Positions 28,371 through 36,305 of a stretch of 64,000 bases of DNA are shown piece after piece. The translations under genes and the position numbers were made by a program. Below the pieces are notes generated by a model. It did not search any database, was not told the origin of the DNA, and worked only from the letters and a program-made list of their open reading frames with translations. Source of the stretch: Cellulomonas chitinilytica (GTDB taxonomy: Bacteria > Actinomycetota > Actinomycetes > Actinomycetales > Cellulomonadaceae); contig NZ_BONK01000003.1 in assembly GCF_016862675.1 (NCBI RefSeq), positions 248,001-312,000 of the forward strand. The letters are read 5' to 3'. How positions within the stretch are numbered: position 1 is the stretch's first letter; each line of letters starts with the position of its first letter.

Positions 28371-29234
28371 TCAGGCCTCGGCCCGGTCCCGCGCCGACTC
28401 CACGGGCAGCAGCGCCGCCCCCACGAGGAACCCGACCGCCCCGAGGAACGTGCCCGCGTTCACCAGCGCCACGTTCGCGAGCTCCCCCGTCGAGCGCAGG
28501 TAGCGCGCCCCGACGGCGGCCGCTCCGAACAGGACCGACCCCGCGAGGTTCACCCCGGCGACCCACCACCCCACCGACCGGTCCGGCCGCGGCAGCACCC
28601 CCCGGTTGACCTCCGAGTACGCCAGCCAGCTCGCCACGAGGAAGCACACCGACCCCAGCACGTCCGGCGCCCACACGAGGTGCCGCTCCTGGCTCACCGC
28701 GAGGTCGGCGCGGGTCGCGGCGAACGTGCTGATGTTGAAGAACACGGTCCCGACGAGCTGGATCGTCGCCGCCCACGCGTCGATGCGGCGCGGGTGCCAG
28801 TGCAGCAGCGAGGCCAGCCTGCGCGGTCGGCGCTGCACGGTGACCACGTCCGCCGGCGCGTGCACCGCCTCGTCGTACTGCAGGTAGGCGGCACTCGTGA
28901 AGAAGATCGACCCGACGAAGAACGTCCACCCCACCGCCCGCTCCGGGACGGCGTCGAAGAACAGCGGCAGCGACCCGAGCGCGAAGCACACCGACCCGAT
29001 CGCGAACAGGGACCCGATCCACCAGCTCGACGCCGACGCCCGCCCACGCGCACGGGCGGCGCCGGGCGCGCGCAGCCCGAGGCCCTTGCGGTGCCGCCGG
29101 GAGGTCCACTCGACCTGCACCCCGTCTGGCCGCTCCAGCACGGCGTGCGTGACGAACGGCCCGGGCCCGCGCGTCCGGACCGCCGTCCACCCCGCCGGCA
29201 GGTCGGGCAGCGGCCCCAGGTCGGGCGTGGTCAC
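28371..29234 (-). CDS. Multi-pass membrane protein, YrhK-like domain
   Basis: The 287-residue protein has a soluble N-terminal part (about 65 residues) and then about six to seven hydrophobic segments, such as SSWWIGSLFAIGSVCFALGSLPLF and DVLGSVCFLVASWLAYSEVN. The repeated GSxxF(x)SAxY pattern resembles the YrhK-like membrane domain. No transport or enzyme motif is clear. GTG at 29234 overlaps the glutamate decarboxylase stop by four bases, so the two are translated together. A link to acid stress or membrane adaptation is only an inference from that neighbour. Confidence 0.75.
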   Translation of the reverse strand: MTTPDLGPLPDLPAGWTAVRTRGPGPFVTHAVLERPDGVQVEWTSRRHRKGLGLRAPGAARARGRASASSWWIGSLFAIGSVCFALGSLPLFFDAVPERAVGWTFFVGSIFFTSAAYLQYDEAVHAPADVVTVQRRPRRLASLLHWHPRRIDAWAATIQLVGTVFFNISTFAATRADLAVSQERHLVWAPDVLGSVCFLVASWLAYSEVNRGVLPRPDRSVGWWVAGVNLAGSVLFGAAAVGARYLRSTGELANVALVNAGTFLGAVGFLVGAALLPVESARDRAEA

Positions 29235-30652
29235 CGCCCGAGACCGGTGCGGGCCTTGCTGTGCGCGGCGGCCTTGTCCGGCGCCGTCCACACGTCGGGC
29301 TTCTTCGACGCCCGCAGCACCGGCTGCTCGGCCACGAGCGCGTCCCACGCGTGGTCGATGTCGCGCAGCAGCAGGTCGATCATCGGCCGGCTGAGGTCCA
29401 GGCGGACGACGATCCGCATGAGGTGCACGTCGTCGGCGTCCGGCGGCAGGCTGTACGCGGGCACGATCCACCCGTCCTCGCGCAGCCGCGCGGACAGGTG
29501 GTAGACGTCGAAGCCGGGGTCGTCCTTCATGCGGAACGTGACGACCGGCTCCGCGAGGCCCGGGTTGAGGATCTCGAAGCGCCCGGACGCCGCGAGGGCC
29601 TCGTTGAGGTGGCGGGCGTTGGCGATCATCGTCTCGACGATGGCGGTGTAACCGTCGCGACCCAGCCGCAGGAAGTTGTACATCTGCGCCTGGATCATGG
29701 CCGACCCGCGCGAGAAGTTGAACGTGTACGTCGGCTGCGCGCCGCCGAGGTAGTTGACGCTGAACACGAGGTCCTCGGGCAGCTTGGACGCGTCGCGGAA
29801 CACCAGCCACCCGACCCCGGGGTACACGAGCCCGTACTTGTGCCCCGACGCGTTGATGGACGCGACCTGGGACAGGCGGAAGTCCCAGCGCAGGTCCGGC
29901 TCGGCGAACGGGGCGACGAACGCGCCGCTCGCACCGTCGACGTGCAGCGGGACGTCCCACCCCTTCTCGGCCTTGATGCGCACCAGGAGGTCGTTGATCT
30001 CCTCGATCGGGTCGGCCTCACCGATGTGGGTGGTGCCGAGCACGGCGCCCACCGCGATGGTGTTCTCGTCGACCTGTGCCTCGACGTCGTCCGCACCCAG
30101 CACGAAACGGTCCGGCTTCATCGGGATCTTGCGCATCTCGACGTCGAAGTAGTTCGCGAACTTGTCCCACACCACGTGCGTCTCGGCACCGAAGACCACG
30201 TTGGGCCGGTCCGTCGGCAGCCCTTGCGCCGCCCGGCGGTCCCGCCAGGCACGCTTGTGCGCGAGCAGGCCGAGCATGATCGCCTCCGACGACCCGATCG
30301 TCGCCACACCCACCACGGCCGCGGGGTCGGGCGCGTGGAAGAGGTCGCCGAGCATGTGCACGCACGCCTCCTCGACGAGCGACGCGGCGGGGTACTCCTC
30401 GTGGTCGATGTGGTTCTTGCGCAGCGAGTCGTGGATGAGCGCCTCGGCCTGCGGCTCCATCCACGTCGTGACGAACGACGCGAGGTTGAGCGTCTCGCGC
30501 CCGTCGAGCATCAGGCCGGTGTGCAACAGCTCGTAGGTCTCGTCGGGACTGAGCCCGTGCTCCGGGAACACCGTCCGGTCGAAGTGCTGGCGGAAGCTCG
30601 CCCGGCCGTGGATCGGCCCGAACGGGTTCGTGCTGTCTGGCGTCTCGCTCAC
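29231..30652 (-). CDS. gadB: Glutamate decarboxylase
   Basis: The 473-residue PLP enzyme matches glutamate decarboxylases over its whole length. The Schiff-base lysine is K272 in INASGHKYGLVYPG, with HVDGASGAF (residues 237-245) upstream and TIGSSEAIMLGLLAHK earlier. It converts glutamate to GABA, consuming a proton, a known acid-resistance reaction. GTG at 30652 follows GGAGGAG. No GABA antiporter is adjacent; instead a YrhK-like membrane protein gene overlaps its stop. The 214-base upstream region is shared with the divergent SDR gene, and its minus strand carries a possible -10, TACGTT. Confidence 0.93.
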   Translation of the reverse strand: MSETPDSTNPFGPIHGRASFRQHFDRTVFPEHGLSPDETYELLHTGLMLDGRETLNLASFVTTWMEPQAEALIHDSLRKNHIDHEEYPAASLVEEACVHMLGDLFHAPDPAAVVGVATIGSSEAIMLGLLAHKRAWRDRRAAQGLPTDRPNVVFGAETHVVWDKFANYFDVEMRKIPMKPDRFVLGADDVEAQVDENTIAVGAVLGTTHIGEADPIEEINDLLVRIKAEKGWDVPLHVDGASGAFVAPFAEPDLRWDFRLSQVASINASGHKYGLVYPGVGWLVFRDASKLPEDLVFSVNYLGGAQPTYTFNFSRGSAMIQAQMYNFLRLGRDGYTAIVETMIANARHLNEALAASGRFEILNPGLAEPVVTFRMKDDPGFDVYHLSARLREDGWIVPAYSLPPDADDVHLMRIVVRLDLSRPMIDLLLRDIDHAWDALVAEQPVLRASKKPDVWTAPDKAAAHSKARTGLGR

Positions 30653-30787
30653 CGTGGCTCCTCCGTCCGTCCGTCGGGGGCCGGCCTGCTGCCGTCTCCG
30701 GCGGGGCTCGCGCTCCCGAACGTAGCAACTCGTGACGAACCTGACATGCCGGACGATGGTCCCCCTCAGGCGCTGGTGCCGGGCCGG

Positions 30788-30793
30788 TAGGAT
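30788..30793 (+). promoter_or_regulatory. -10 element of the SDR gene
   Basis: TAGGAT fits the TAnnnT consensus and lies 73 bases before the ATG of the SDR gene in the gadB/SDR divergent region. No -35 match is evident, which is usual for many actinobacterial promoters. Confidence 0.5.
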
Positions 30794-30866
30794 CGACGGG
30801 CCTGCGCGCCCGGCTCCCGTGCCCGTCTGCTCGTCGGCTCCCCCGACGACGACCGAGGACACCACC

Positions 30867-32357
30867 ATGACCGCGCCCAGCCCCGCCCTCTCGACGGACA
30901 GCCTCGCCGCCGTCCCCGACGGCGTCGACCCGGCCGACCTGGACGTCTTCCTGCGCGTCGCGGACCAGATCAGCCGCCTGCCGTCCGACCACCCGCACCT
31001 CGCCCTGGGCCGCCGTGCGACGTCCGCCCTGTTCAAGGCCGCCAAGAAGCAGCGCCGCGCCGAGCGCCGGGACGCGATCAGCGCCGCCGACCGGGCCGTG
31101 ATCCACGCGACCGCGACGGGCAGCCCGGGCCGCATCGACGACGAGACGAAGGGCATCCCGCTCGTCTCGTCGGCGCAGGGCGCCACGGCCGGGACGCTGC
31201 TCAAGGCCCGCCCGTGCTACATCTGCAAGGAGCCGTACGTCGAGGTCGACGCGTTCTACCACCAGCTCTGCCCGGCGTGCGCGGCCCTGAACCACGCGAA
31301 GCGGGACGCCCGCACGGACCTCACCGGCAAGCGCGCGCTGCTCACGGGCGGGCGCGCCAAGATCGGCATGTACATCGCGCTGCGCCTGCTGCGCGATGGT
31401 GCCGCCACCACGATCACCACCCGGTTCCCCCGCGACGCCGCCCGCCGGTTCGCCGCGATGCCGGACAGCGCCGACTGGCTCGACCGCCTCTCCATCGTGG
31501 GCATCGACCTGCGCGACCCCGCCCAGGTCGTCGCGCTCGCCGACACCGTCGCGGCGCAGGGTCCGCTCGACATCCTCATCAACAACGCCGCGCAGACGGT
31601 GCGCCGCTCCCCCGGCGCCTACTCCAAGCTCGTCGACGCCGAGCTCGAGCCGCTGCCCGGCGGCCCGCTGCCCGAGATCACGACGTTCGGGCGGACCAGC
31701 GCTGCGCACCCCGCCGCGCTCGCGGGCTCGGTCACCGAGCTCACGAGCCCGTCCCTCGGCCTGACCCGCGAGGCGGGGGTCGCCGAGCTGGCCCTGACCG
31801 CCGAGGCGGCGTCGCTGAGCCGCCTGGTGGCCGGCACCGCGATCGACGCGGGCGGGCTCGTGCCGGACGTCGCCGAGACGAACAGCTGGGTCGCCACGGT
31901 CGACGAGGTCGACCCGATGGAGCTGCTCGAGGTCCAGCTCTGCAACCAGACCGCGCCGTTCATCCTGGTCAGCCGCCTGCGCCACGCGATGCGCGCGACC
32001 GCGGCCGGGCGTGCCTACGTCGTCAACGTGTCCGCCATGGAGGGGGTGTTCTCCCGCGGCTACAAGGGCCCCGGCCACCCGCACACCAACATGGCGAAGG
32101 CCGCGCTCAACATGCTCACCCGCACGAGCGCCACCGAGCTCGCGGAGGACGGCATCCTCATGACGAGCGTCGACACGGGCTGGATCACCGACGAGCGCCC
32201 GCACCCCACGAAGGTCCGGCTCGCGGAGGAGGGCTTCCACGCACCCCTCGACCTCGTCGACGGCGCCGCCCGCGTGTACGACCCGATCGTGCGCGGCGAG
32301 GCCGGCGAGCCGCTGTTCGGGTGCTTCCTCAAGGACTACGTGCGCTCGTCCTGGTGA
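30867..32357 (+). CDS. SDR-fold protein with N-terminal zinc ribbon
   Basis: The 496-residue protein has an unusual layout. A 110-residue helical N-terminal part is followed by a zinc-ribbon-like insert with C117-x2-C120 and C135-x2-C138, then a Rossmann domain from about residue 152 (LLTGGRAKIGMYIALRLL, ILINNAAQT). At the place of the catalytic YxxxK, the sequence reads THxNMAK-like (HTNMAK), so the normal tyrosine is replaced. Function is unknown; it may bind a nucleotide cofactor without classical reductase chemistry. ATG at 30867 lies in an ACCACC context with no strong ribosome site. It is divergent from gadB. Confidence 0.8.
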   Translation: MTAPSPALSTDSLAAVPDGVDPADLDVFLRVADQISRLPSDHPHLALGRRATSALFKAAKKQRRAERRDAISAADRAVIHATATGSPGRIDDETKGIPLVSSAQGATAGTLLKARPCYICKEPYVEVDAFYHQLCPACAALNHAKRDARTDLTGKRALLTGGRAKIGMYIALRLLRDGAATTITTRFPRDAARRFAAMPDSADWLDRLSIVGIDLRDPAQVVALADTVAAQGPLDILINNAAQTVRRSPGAYSKLVDAELEPLPGGPLPEITTFGRTSAAHPAALAGSVTELTSPSLGLTREAGVAELALTAEAASLSRLVAGTAIDAGGLVPDVAETNSWVATVDEVDPMELLEVQLCNQTAPFILVSRLRHAMRATAAGRAYVVNVSAMEGVFSRGYKGPGHPHTNMAKAALNMLTRTSATELAEDGILMTSVDTGWITDERPHPTKVRLAEEGFHAPLDLVDGAARVYDPIVRGEAGEPLFGCFLKDYVRSSW

Positions 32358-32402
32358 GCCCGTCGCCGGGCGGTCCGACCCTGCGTCCAGCACGATGAGC
32401 GC

Positions 32403-33194
32403 GTGCAACGCGACCTGTCGGCCCATCTGAGCCTCGACGTCACGTCCTCCGTCACCCTGGCGTTCGAGCTCGCCGTCTCGGCCCAGCTCGCGGCCGACGA
32501 GGACCTCTCGGTCACGCTCGACGGCCGCGCCGTCGAGGTGAGCGAGCTCGCCGACCTGCACGGCACCCGGGTGCACGTGGTCCGCGCCGACCCCGGGCGG
32601 CTCGTGCTCGACTACCGGGCGTCCGTCCGCGGTCGCGCGCCCGGGGTGGGTGCGCAGGACGTCGACCTGCTGCGCTACCTGCGTCCCAGCCGGTACTGCG
32701 AGTCGGACACGCTGGGCCCGACGGCGCACGCGGAGTTCGCGGGGCTGCACGGCGTGGACCTGCTCGCGGCGGTCAGCTCGTGGGTCGGGTCGCGGCTGTC
32801 GTACGTGCCCGGGTCGAGCCAGCCGACCGACGGGGCGGTCAGCACGCTGCTGGACCGCCGTGGCGTCTGCCGCGACTACGCGCACCTCGTCGTCGCGCTG
32901 CTGCGGGCGCTGGACGTGCCCGCCCGCCTCGTCTCCGTGTACGCGCCGGGCCTCGCGCCGATGGACTTCCACGCCGTCGCCGAGGCGTTCGTCGACGGCC
33001 GCTGGTGCGTCGTGGACGCGACGACGCTCGCGCCGCGGTCGACGCTCGTGCGCATCGCGACCGGTCGGGACGCGTCCGACACGGCCTTCCTCAACGTGCA
33101 CCACGGGTACGCGCGGCTCGACGAGCTCGTCGTGACGGCGGTCGCCGACACGCTGCCGGACGACGACGTGCGCGAGCTCGTCGAGCTCGGCTGA
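32403..33194 (+). CDS. Transglutaminase-like cysteine protease-fold protein
   Basis: The 263-residue protein has an N-terminal beta domain and a C-terminal transglutaminase-like core with the catalytic triad C156 (RRGVCRDYAHL), H190 (MDFHAVAE) and D205 (WCVVDATT). Bacterial members act as proteases, peptide amidases or cross-linking enzymes; the substrate is not known. No signal peptide is seen. GTG at 32403 lacks a ribosome site and may be leaderless. It lies 45 bases after the SDR gene on the same strand, but the two have no obvious functional link. Confidence 0.87.
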   Translation: MQRDLSAHLSLDVTSSVTLAFELAVSAQLAADEDLSVTLDGRAVEVSELADLHGTRVHVVRADPGRLVLDYRASVRGRAPGVGAQDVDLLRYLRPSRYCESDTLGPTAHAEFAGLHGVDLLAAVSSWVGSRLSYVPGSSQPTDGAVSTLLDRRGVCRDYAHLVVALLRALDVPARLVSVYAPGLAPMDFHAVAEAFVDGRWCVVDATTLAPRSTLVRIATGRDASDTAFLNVHHGYARLDELVVTAVADTLPDDDVRELVELG

Positions 33195-33204
33195 GGGCGG
33201 CGAG

Positions 33205-33729
33205 TCAGCGCGCCGGGCCTGGGGTCAGCGGTGCGACCGTCCCCTCGGTGTCGAGCTGTGCGGCCATCGCCCGCAGGAAGTCCCGCACGTGCGGTCGTGC
33301 GTCGGGCGGGACGTCACGGACGATCGCCGCCATCGCGGCGTGCATCCGTTCCAGGCGCTCGCGGATCTCCTGGTGGGCGTGCGGCGTGCTGGACACGACG
33401 ACGGAGCGGCGGTCGGTGGGGTGCACGCCACGCACGAGGTGGCCGGACGCGGTGAGACGGTCGAGCAGCTTGGTGGTGGAGGCGGTGGAGATGCGCAGGT
33501 GCGCGGCGATGTCGCGCGGGTGCGCCTGGCCGCCGCGGGACTCGGTGGCGATGACGAGCTGCAGGGCCTGCAGGTCGGTCTCGTTCATGTCCATGCCGGC
33601 GCTGAGACGACGGCGCATCTCCTGGTCCGCGCGCCGGAACCGGCGGACGGCCTCGAGGACCTCGACGACGGACGGATCGTCGGCGTACCAGTAGTGCGCC
33701 GCGTGAGGTGTCGCCGGGTCGTCTGCCAC
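33205..33729 (-). CDS. crtR: MarR-family regulator divergent from the carotenoid operon (CrtR-like)
   Basis: The 174-residue protein is a MarR regulator. The winged helix spans about residues 50-120, including HPRDIAAHLRISTASTTKLLDRLTASGHL and the wing GVHPTDRRSVVV. In Corynebacterium glutamicum the divergent MarR protein CrtR represses the crt operon and is released by geranylgeranyl diphosphate. The same arrangement here suggests a similar role, which is an inference. GTG at 33729 appears leaderless, with TAGCAT six bases upstream. An inverted repeat lies in the 61-base divergent region. Confidence 0.85.
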   Translation of the reverse strand: MADDPATPHAAHYWYADDPSVVEVLEAVRRFRRADQEMRRRLSAGMDMNETDLQALQLVIATESRGGQAHPRDIAAHLRISTASTTKLLDRLTASGHLVRGVHPTDRRSVVVSSTPHAHQEIRERLERMHAAMAAIVRDVPPDARPHVRDFLRAMAAQLDTEGTVAPLTPGPAR

Positions 33730-33735
33730 GCGGTA

Positions 33736-33741
33736 ATGCTA
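33736..33741 (-). promoter_or_regulatory. -10 element of the MarR gene
   Basis: On the minus strand TAGCAT is followed by six bases and then the GTG start at 33729. This TAnnnT-N6-GTG spacing is typical of leaderless actinobacterial transcripts and supports the chosen start. Confidence 0.65.
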
Positions 33742-33748
33742 GCCGGAG

Positions 33749-33765
33749 AGACAACTAGCCTGTCT
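33749..33765. promoter_or_regulatory. Probable MarR/CrtR operator
   Basis: AGACAACTAGCCTGTCT contains 5-bp inverted arms AGACA/TGTCT around seven bases. Further TGCTAG (33737) and CTAGCA (33764) halves surround it. It covers the likely -35 regions of both the MarR gene and idi. Confidence 0.55.
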
Positions 33766-33778
33766 AGCAATCGTGCCC

Positions 33779-33784
33779 TACGGT
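33779..33784 (+). promoter_or_regulatory. -10 element of the carotenoid operon
   Basis: TACGGT fits TAnnnT and is followed by six bases and then the ATG of idi at 33791, the spacing of a leaderless transcript. This selects 33791 over an upstream in-frame GTG at 33773. Confidence 0.65.
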
Positions 33785-33790
33785 GTCTCC

Positions 33791-34366
33791 ATGGCGCCCG
33801 AGCACGTGACCACCGAGCAGGACCCCGACGACCTCGTCGTCCTGCTCGACGACCAGGGCCGGCCCTGCGGCACCGCGCCGCGCCCCACGGTCCACACCAC
33901 CACGACGCCCCTGCACCTCGCCTTCTCGTGCTACCTCTTCTCCGCCGCCGGGCAGCTGCTCGTCACCCGTCGGGCGCTGAGCAAGGCCACCTGGCCGGGC
34001 GTCTGGACCAACTCGTTCTGCGGGCACCCGCGCCCGGGCGAGGACCTGACCGACGCGATCGCCCGGCACGCACGGCACGAGCTCGGCCTGCGCGTCGACG
34101 ACGTCGAGGTGCTGCTCCCCGACTTCCGGTACCGCGCGACGGACGCCGGCGGGGTCGTCGAGAACGAGGTCTGCCCCGTGTGGTTCGCCACCACCGACGC
34201 CGAGCCCACGCCGAACCCCGACGAGGTCGCCGAGGTCCGCTGGGTCGAGACCGTCGACCTCGGACGGGCCGTGGCCGCGACACCGTGGGCGTTCAGCCCG
34301 TGGATGGTCGAGCAGGTGCGCGGCCTCGCCGAGATCGGCGCACCCGGACTGACCCGACCGTCATGA
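33791..34366 (+). CDS. idi: Isopentenyl-diphosphate delta-isomerase, type I
   Basis: The 191-residue enzyme has the type I IDI/Nudix fold: LHLAFSCYLFSAAGQLLVTRRALSKATWPGVWTNSFCGHP contains the active-site cysteine and the Nudix-like GHP..GE segment, and ENEVCPVW holds the second conserved acidic site. It interconverts IPP and DMAPP, supplying the starter unit for carotenoid synthesis. ATG at 33791 follows TACGGT at leaderless spacing. It is the first gene of a seven-gene carotenoid operon, and its stop overlaps crtE by four bases. Confidence 0.95.
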   Translation: MAPEHVTTEQDPDDLVVLLDDQGRPCGTAPRPTVHTTTTPLHLAFSCYLFSAAGQLLVTRRALSKATWPGVWTNSFCGHPRPGEDLTDAIARHARHELGLRVDDVEVLLPDFRYRATDAGGVVENEVCPVWFATTDAEPTPNPDEVAEVRWVETVDLGRAVAATPWAFSPWMVEQVRGLAEIGAPGLTRPS

Positions 34367-35397
34367 CGGCACAGGTGCTCGACCGCCAGACCTTCCCCGC
34401 GTTCTTCGCCGCGGGGGCCGCCGGCGCGGCCGACGCCGAGTCCCGCGCGCTGTGGGACGCGATGGCGGGCGCATCCGCCGGTGGCAAGCGGCTGCGGCCC
34501 ACCCTCCTGCTGGCCACCTACGACGCGCTCGGCGGGACCCGCGCCGACGTCGCCCGGCACGTCGCCGACGCCGTCGAGCTCCTGCACACTGCCTTCGTCA
34601 TGCACGACGACGTCATCGACCACGACCTGCACCGCCGCGGCCGGCCCAACGTCTCCGGCGCCTTCGAGGCACGCGGCCGGGCGGCGGGCGCGTCCGCCCC
34701 CCGTGCCCACCGGTACGGCCAGGCCGCCGGCATCCTGGCCGGCGACCTCGCGCTCGTCGGGGCCGCTCGGCTGATCGCGACCACCGACACGGACCGTGGG
34801 ACGGTCGCCCGGCTGCTGGCCCTGCTCGACGAGACAGTCCGCGTGACCGCCGGCGGCGAGCTCGGCGACGTCCGGCTCGGGCTCGGCGTCGACGACCCGT
34901 CGCTCGCGGAGGTCCTCACGGTCGAGGAGCACAAGACGGCCGTGTACTCGTTCTCGCTGCCGATGCAGGCCGGTGCGGTCCTCGCGGACGCCCCCGCCGA
35001 CCTGCTCCCCCGGCTCGACCGGCTCGGGCGCCTCCTCGGCATCGCGTTCCAGCTCCAGGACGACCTGCTCGGCACGTTCGGCGACGAGGCCGTGACCGGC
35101 AAGAGCACGCTGTCCGACCTCCGCGAGGGCACCGTCACCGCCCTCGTCGCGCACGCGCGCACGACCGCGGCCTGGCCCGTCGTCGCGCTGCACCTCGGCG
35201 ACCCCGACCTGACCGCGGCCGCCGCCGACGACGTGCGCGACGCCCTCACCCGCTCGGGGTCGCGGCAGGCCGTCGAGGACCTCGTCGCGCAGCACGTCCG
35301 CGAGGCCCGGCTCGTCGCGCGGGACACCGGGCCCGTCGCGGGCGTCGTCGAACGGCTCACCGCCGACCTGCTCGCACCCGTGGGGAGGACGCCATGA
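34363..35397 (+). CDS. crtE: Geranylgeranyl diphosphate synthase
   Basis: The 344-residue trans-polyprenyl synthase has the first aspartate-rich motif DDVID at residues 82-86 (MHDDVIDHDLHRRGRPN) and the second in QLQDDLLGTFGD near residues 231-241. It condenses IPP with allylic diphosphates, and operon context points to the C20 product GGPP for phytoene synthesis. A GKRLRP motif near residue 41 binds IPP. It overlaps idi and crtB by four bases each. Chain length cannot be read with certainty from the sequence alone. Confidence 0.93.
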   Translation: MTAQVLDRQTFPAFFAAGAAGAADAESRALWDAMAGASAGGKRLRPTLLLATYDALGGTRADVARHVADAVELLHTAFVMHDDVIDHDLHRRGRPNVSGAFEARGRAAGASAPRAHRYGQAAGILAGDLALVGAARLIATTDTDRGTVARLLALLDETVRVTAGGELGDVRLGLGVDDPSLAEVLTVEEHKTAVYSFSLPMQAGAVLADAPADLLPRLDRLGRLLGIAFQLQDDLLGTFGDEAVTGKSTLSDLREGTVTALVAHARTTAAWPVVALHLGDPDLTAAAADDVRDALTRSGSRQAVEDLVAQHVREARLVARDTGPVAGVVERLTADLLAPVGRTP

Positions 35398-36305
35398 GCA
35401 CGGTCGCCTCCTCGTCGGACCTGTACGACGCGACCGCCCGGGCCAGCGCGACGTGCGTGATCTCGCAGTACTCGACGTCGTTCGCCCGCGCGTGCCGCCT
35501 GCTCGACGAGCCGGTCCGCGGCCACGTCCGCGACGTGTACGGCCTCGTCCGGCTCGCCGACGAGCTCGTCGACGCGCCCTCGCTGCCCCTGACCCGTGAC
35601 GAGCGGGCCGCGCTGCTCGACGACCTCCAGGCCGAGACCGCACGCGCCACGGCCCGGGGCTTCTCCACCAACCTCGTCGTGCACGCGTTCGCCCTCACCG
35701 CGCGCGAGTGCGGGATCGGGCCCGACCTGGTCGACCCGTTCTTCGCGTCCATGCGCACCGACCTCGTCCGGTCCACGCACGACGAGCGGACGTTCGCGAC
35801 GTACGTGCACGGGTCGGCCGAGGTCGTCGGTCTCATGTGCCTGCGCATCTTCCTCGCGTCCGAGCCCGGCACGGCGGCCGAGCGCGACGCGCGCTACGCG
35901 GACCTCGCGGACGGCGCACGGCGTCTCGGCGCGGCGTTCCAGAAGGTCAACTTCCTGCGCGACCTCGCCGCGGACCGGGACGACCTGGGGCGCGCGTACT
36001 TCCCCGGGCTCGGCCCGGGCAGCCTCACCGACGCACGTCGGGACGCGCTGCTGGACGACGTCGACGCCGACCTCGCCGCCGCCGCGCGGGCGATCGACGC
36101 GCTCCCGCCGTCCAGCCGGCGCGGGGTCCGCGCGGCCCACGACCTGTTCGCCGCGCTCTCCCGGCGCCTGCGCGCCACGCCCGCGACGACCATCGAGCAC
36201 CGCCGGGTGCGCGTCCCGGGCCCCGTGAAGGCGCTCGTGGTCGGGCGCATCCTCCTCGGGCAGGTGACCGAGCGACTCCTGCCCACCCGGACGGCTCGGC
36301 CGTGA
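35394..36305 (+). CDS. crtB: Phytoene synthase
   Basis: The 303-residue enzyme of the squalene/phytoene synthase family has the first acidic motif DELVD at residues 56-60 (LVRLADELVDAP) and the second D190-LAAD194 in FLRDLAADRDDLGRAYFP. It joins two GGPP molecules to phytoene. ATG at 35394 overlaps the crtE stop, and the gene overlaps crtI by four bases. It is probably peripherally associated with the membrane. Confidence 0.95.
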   Translation: MSTVASSSDLYDATARASATCVISQYSTSFARACRLLDEPVRGHVRDVYGLVRLADELVDAPSLPLTRDERAALLDDLQAETARATARGFSTNLVVHAFALTARECGIGPDLVDPFFASMRTDLVRSTHDERTFATYVHGSAEVVGLMCLRIFLASEPGTAAERDARYADLADGARRLGAAFQKVNFLRDLAADRDDLGRAYFPGLGPGSLTDARRDALLDDVDADLAAAARAIDALPPSSRRGVRAAHDLFAALSRRLRATPATTIEHRRVRVPGPVKALVVGRILLGQVTERLLPTRTARP

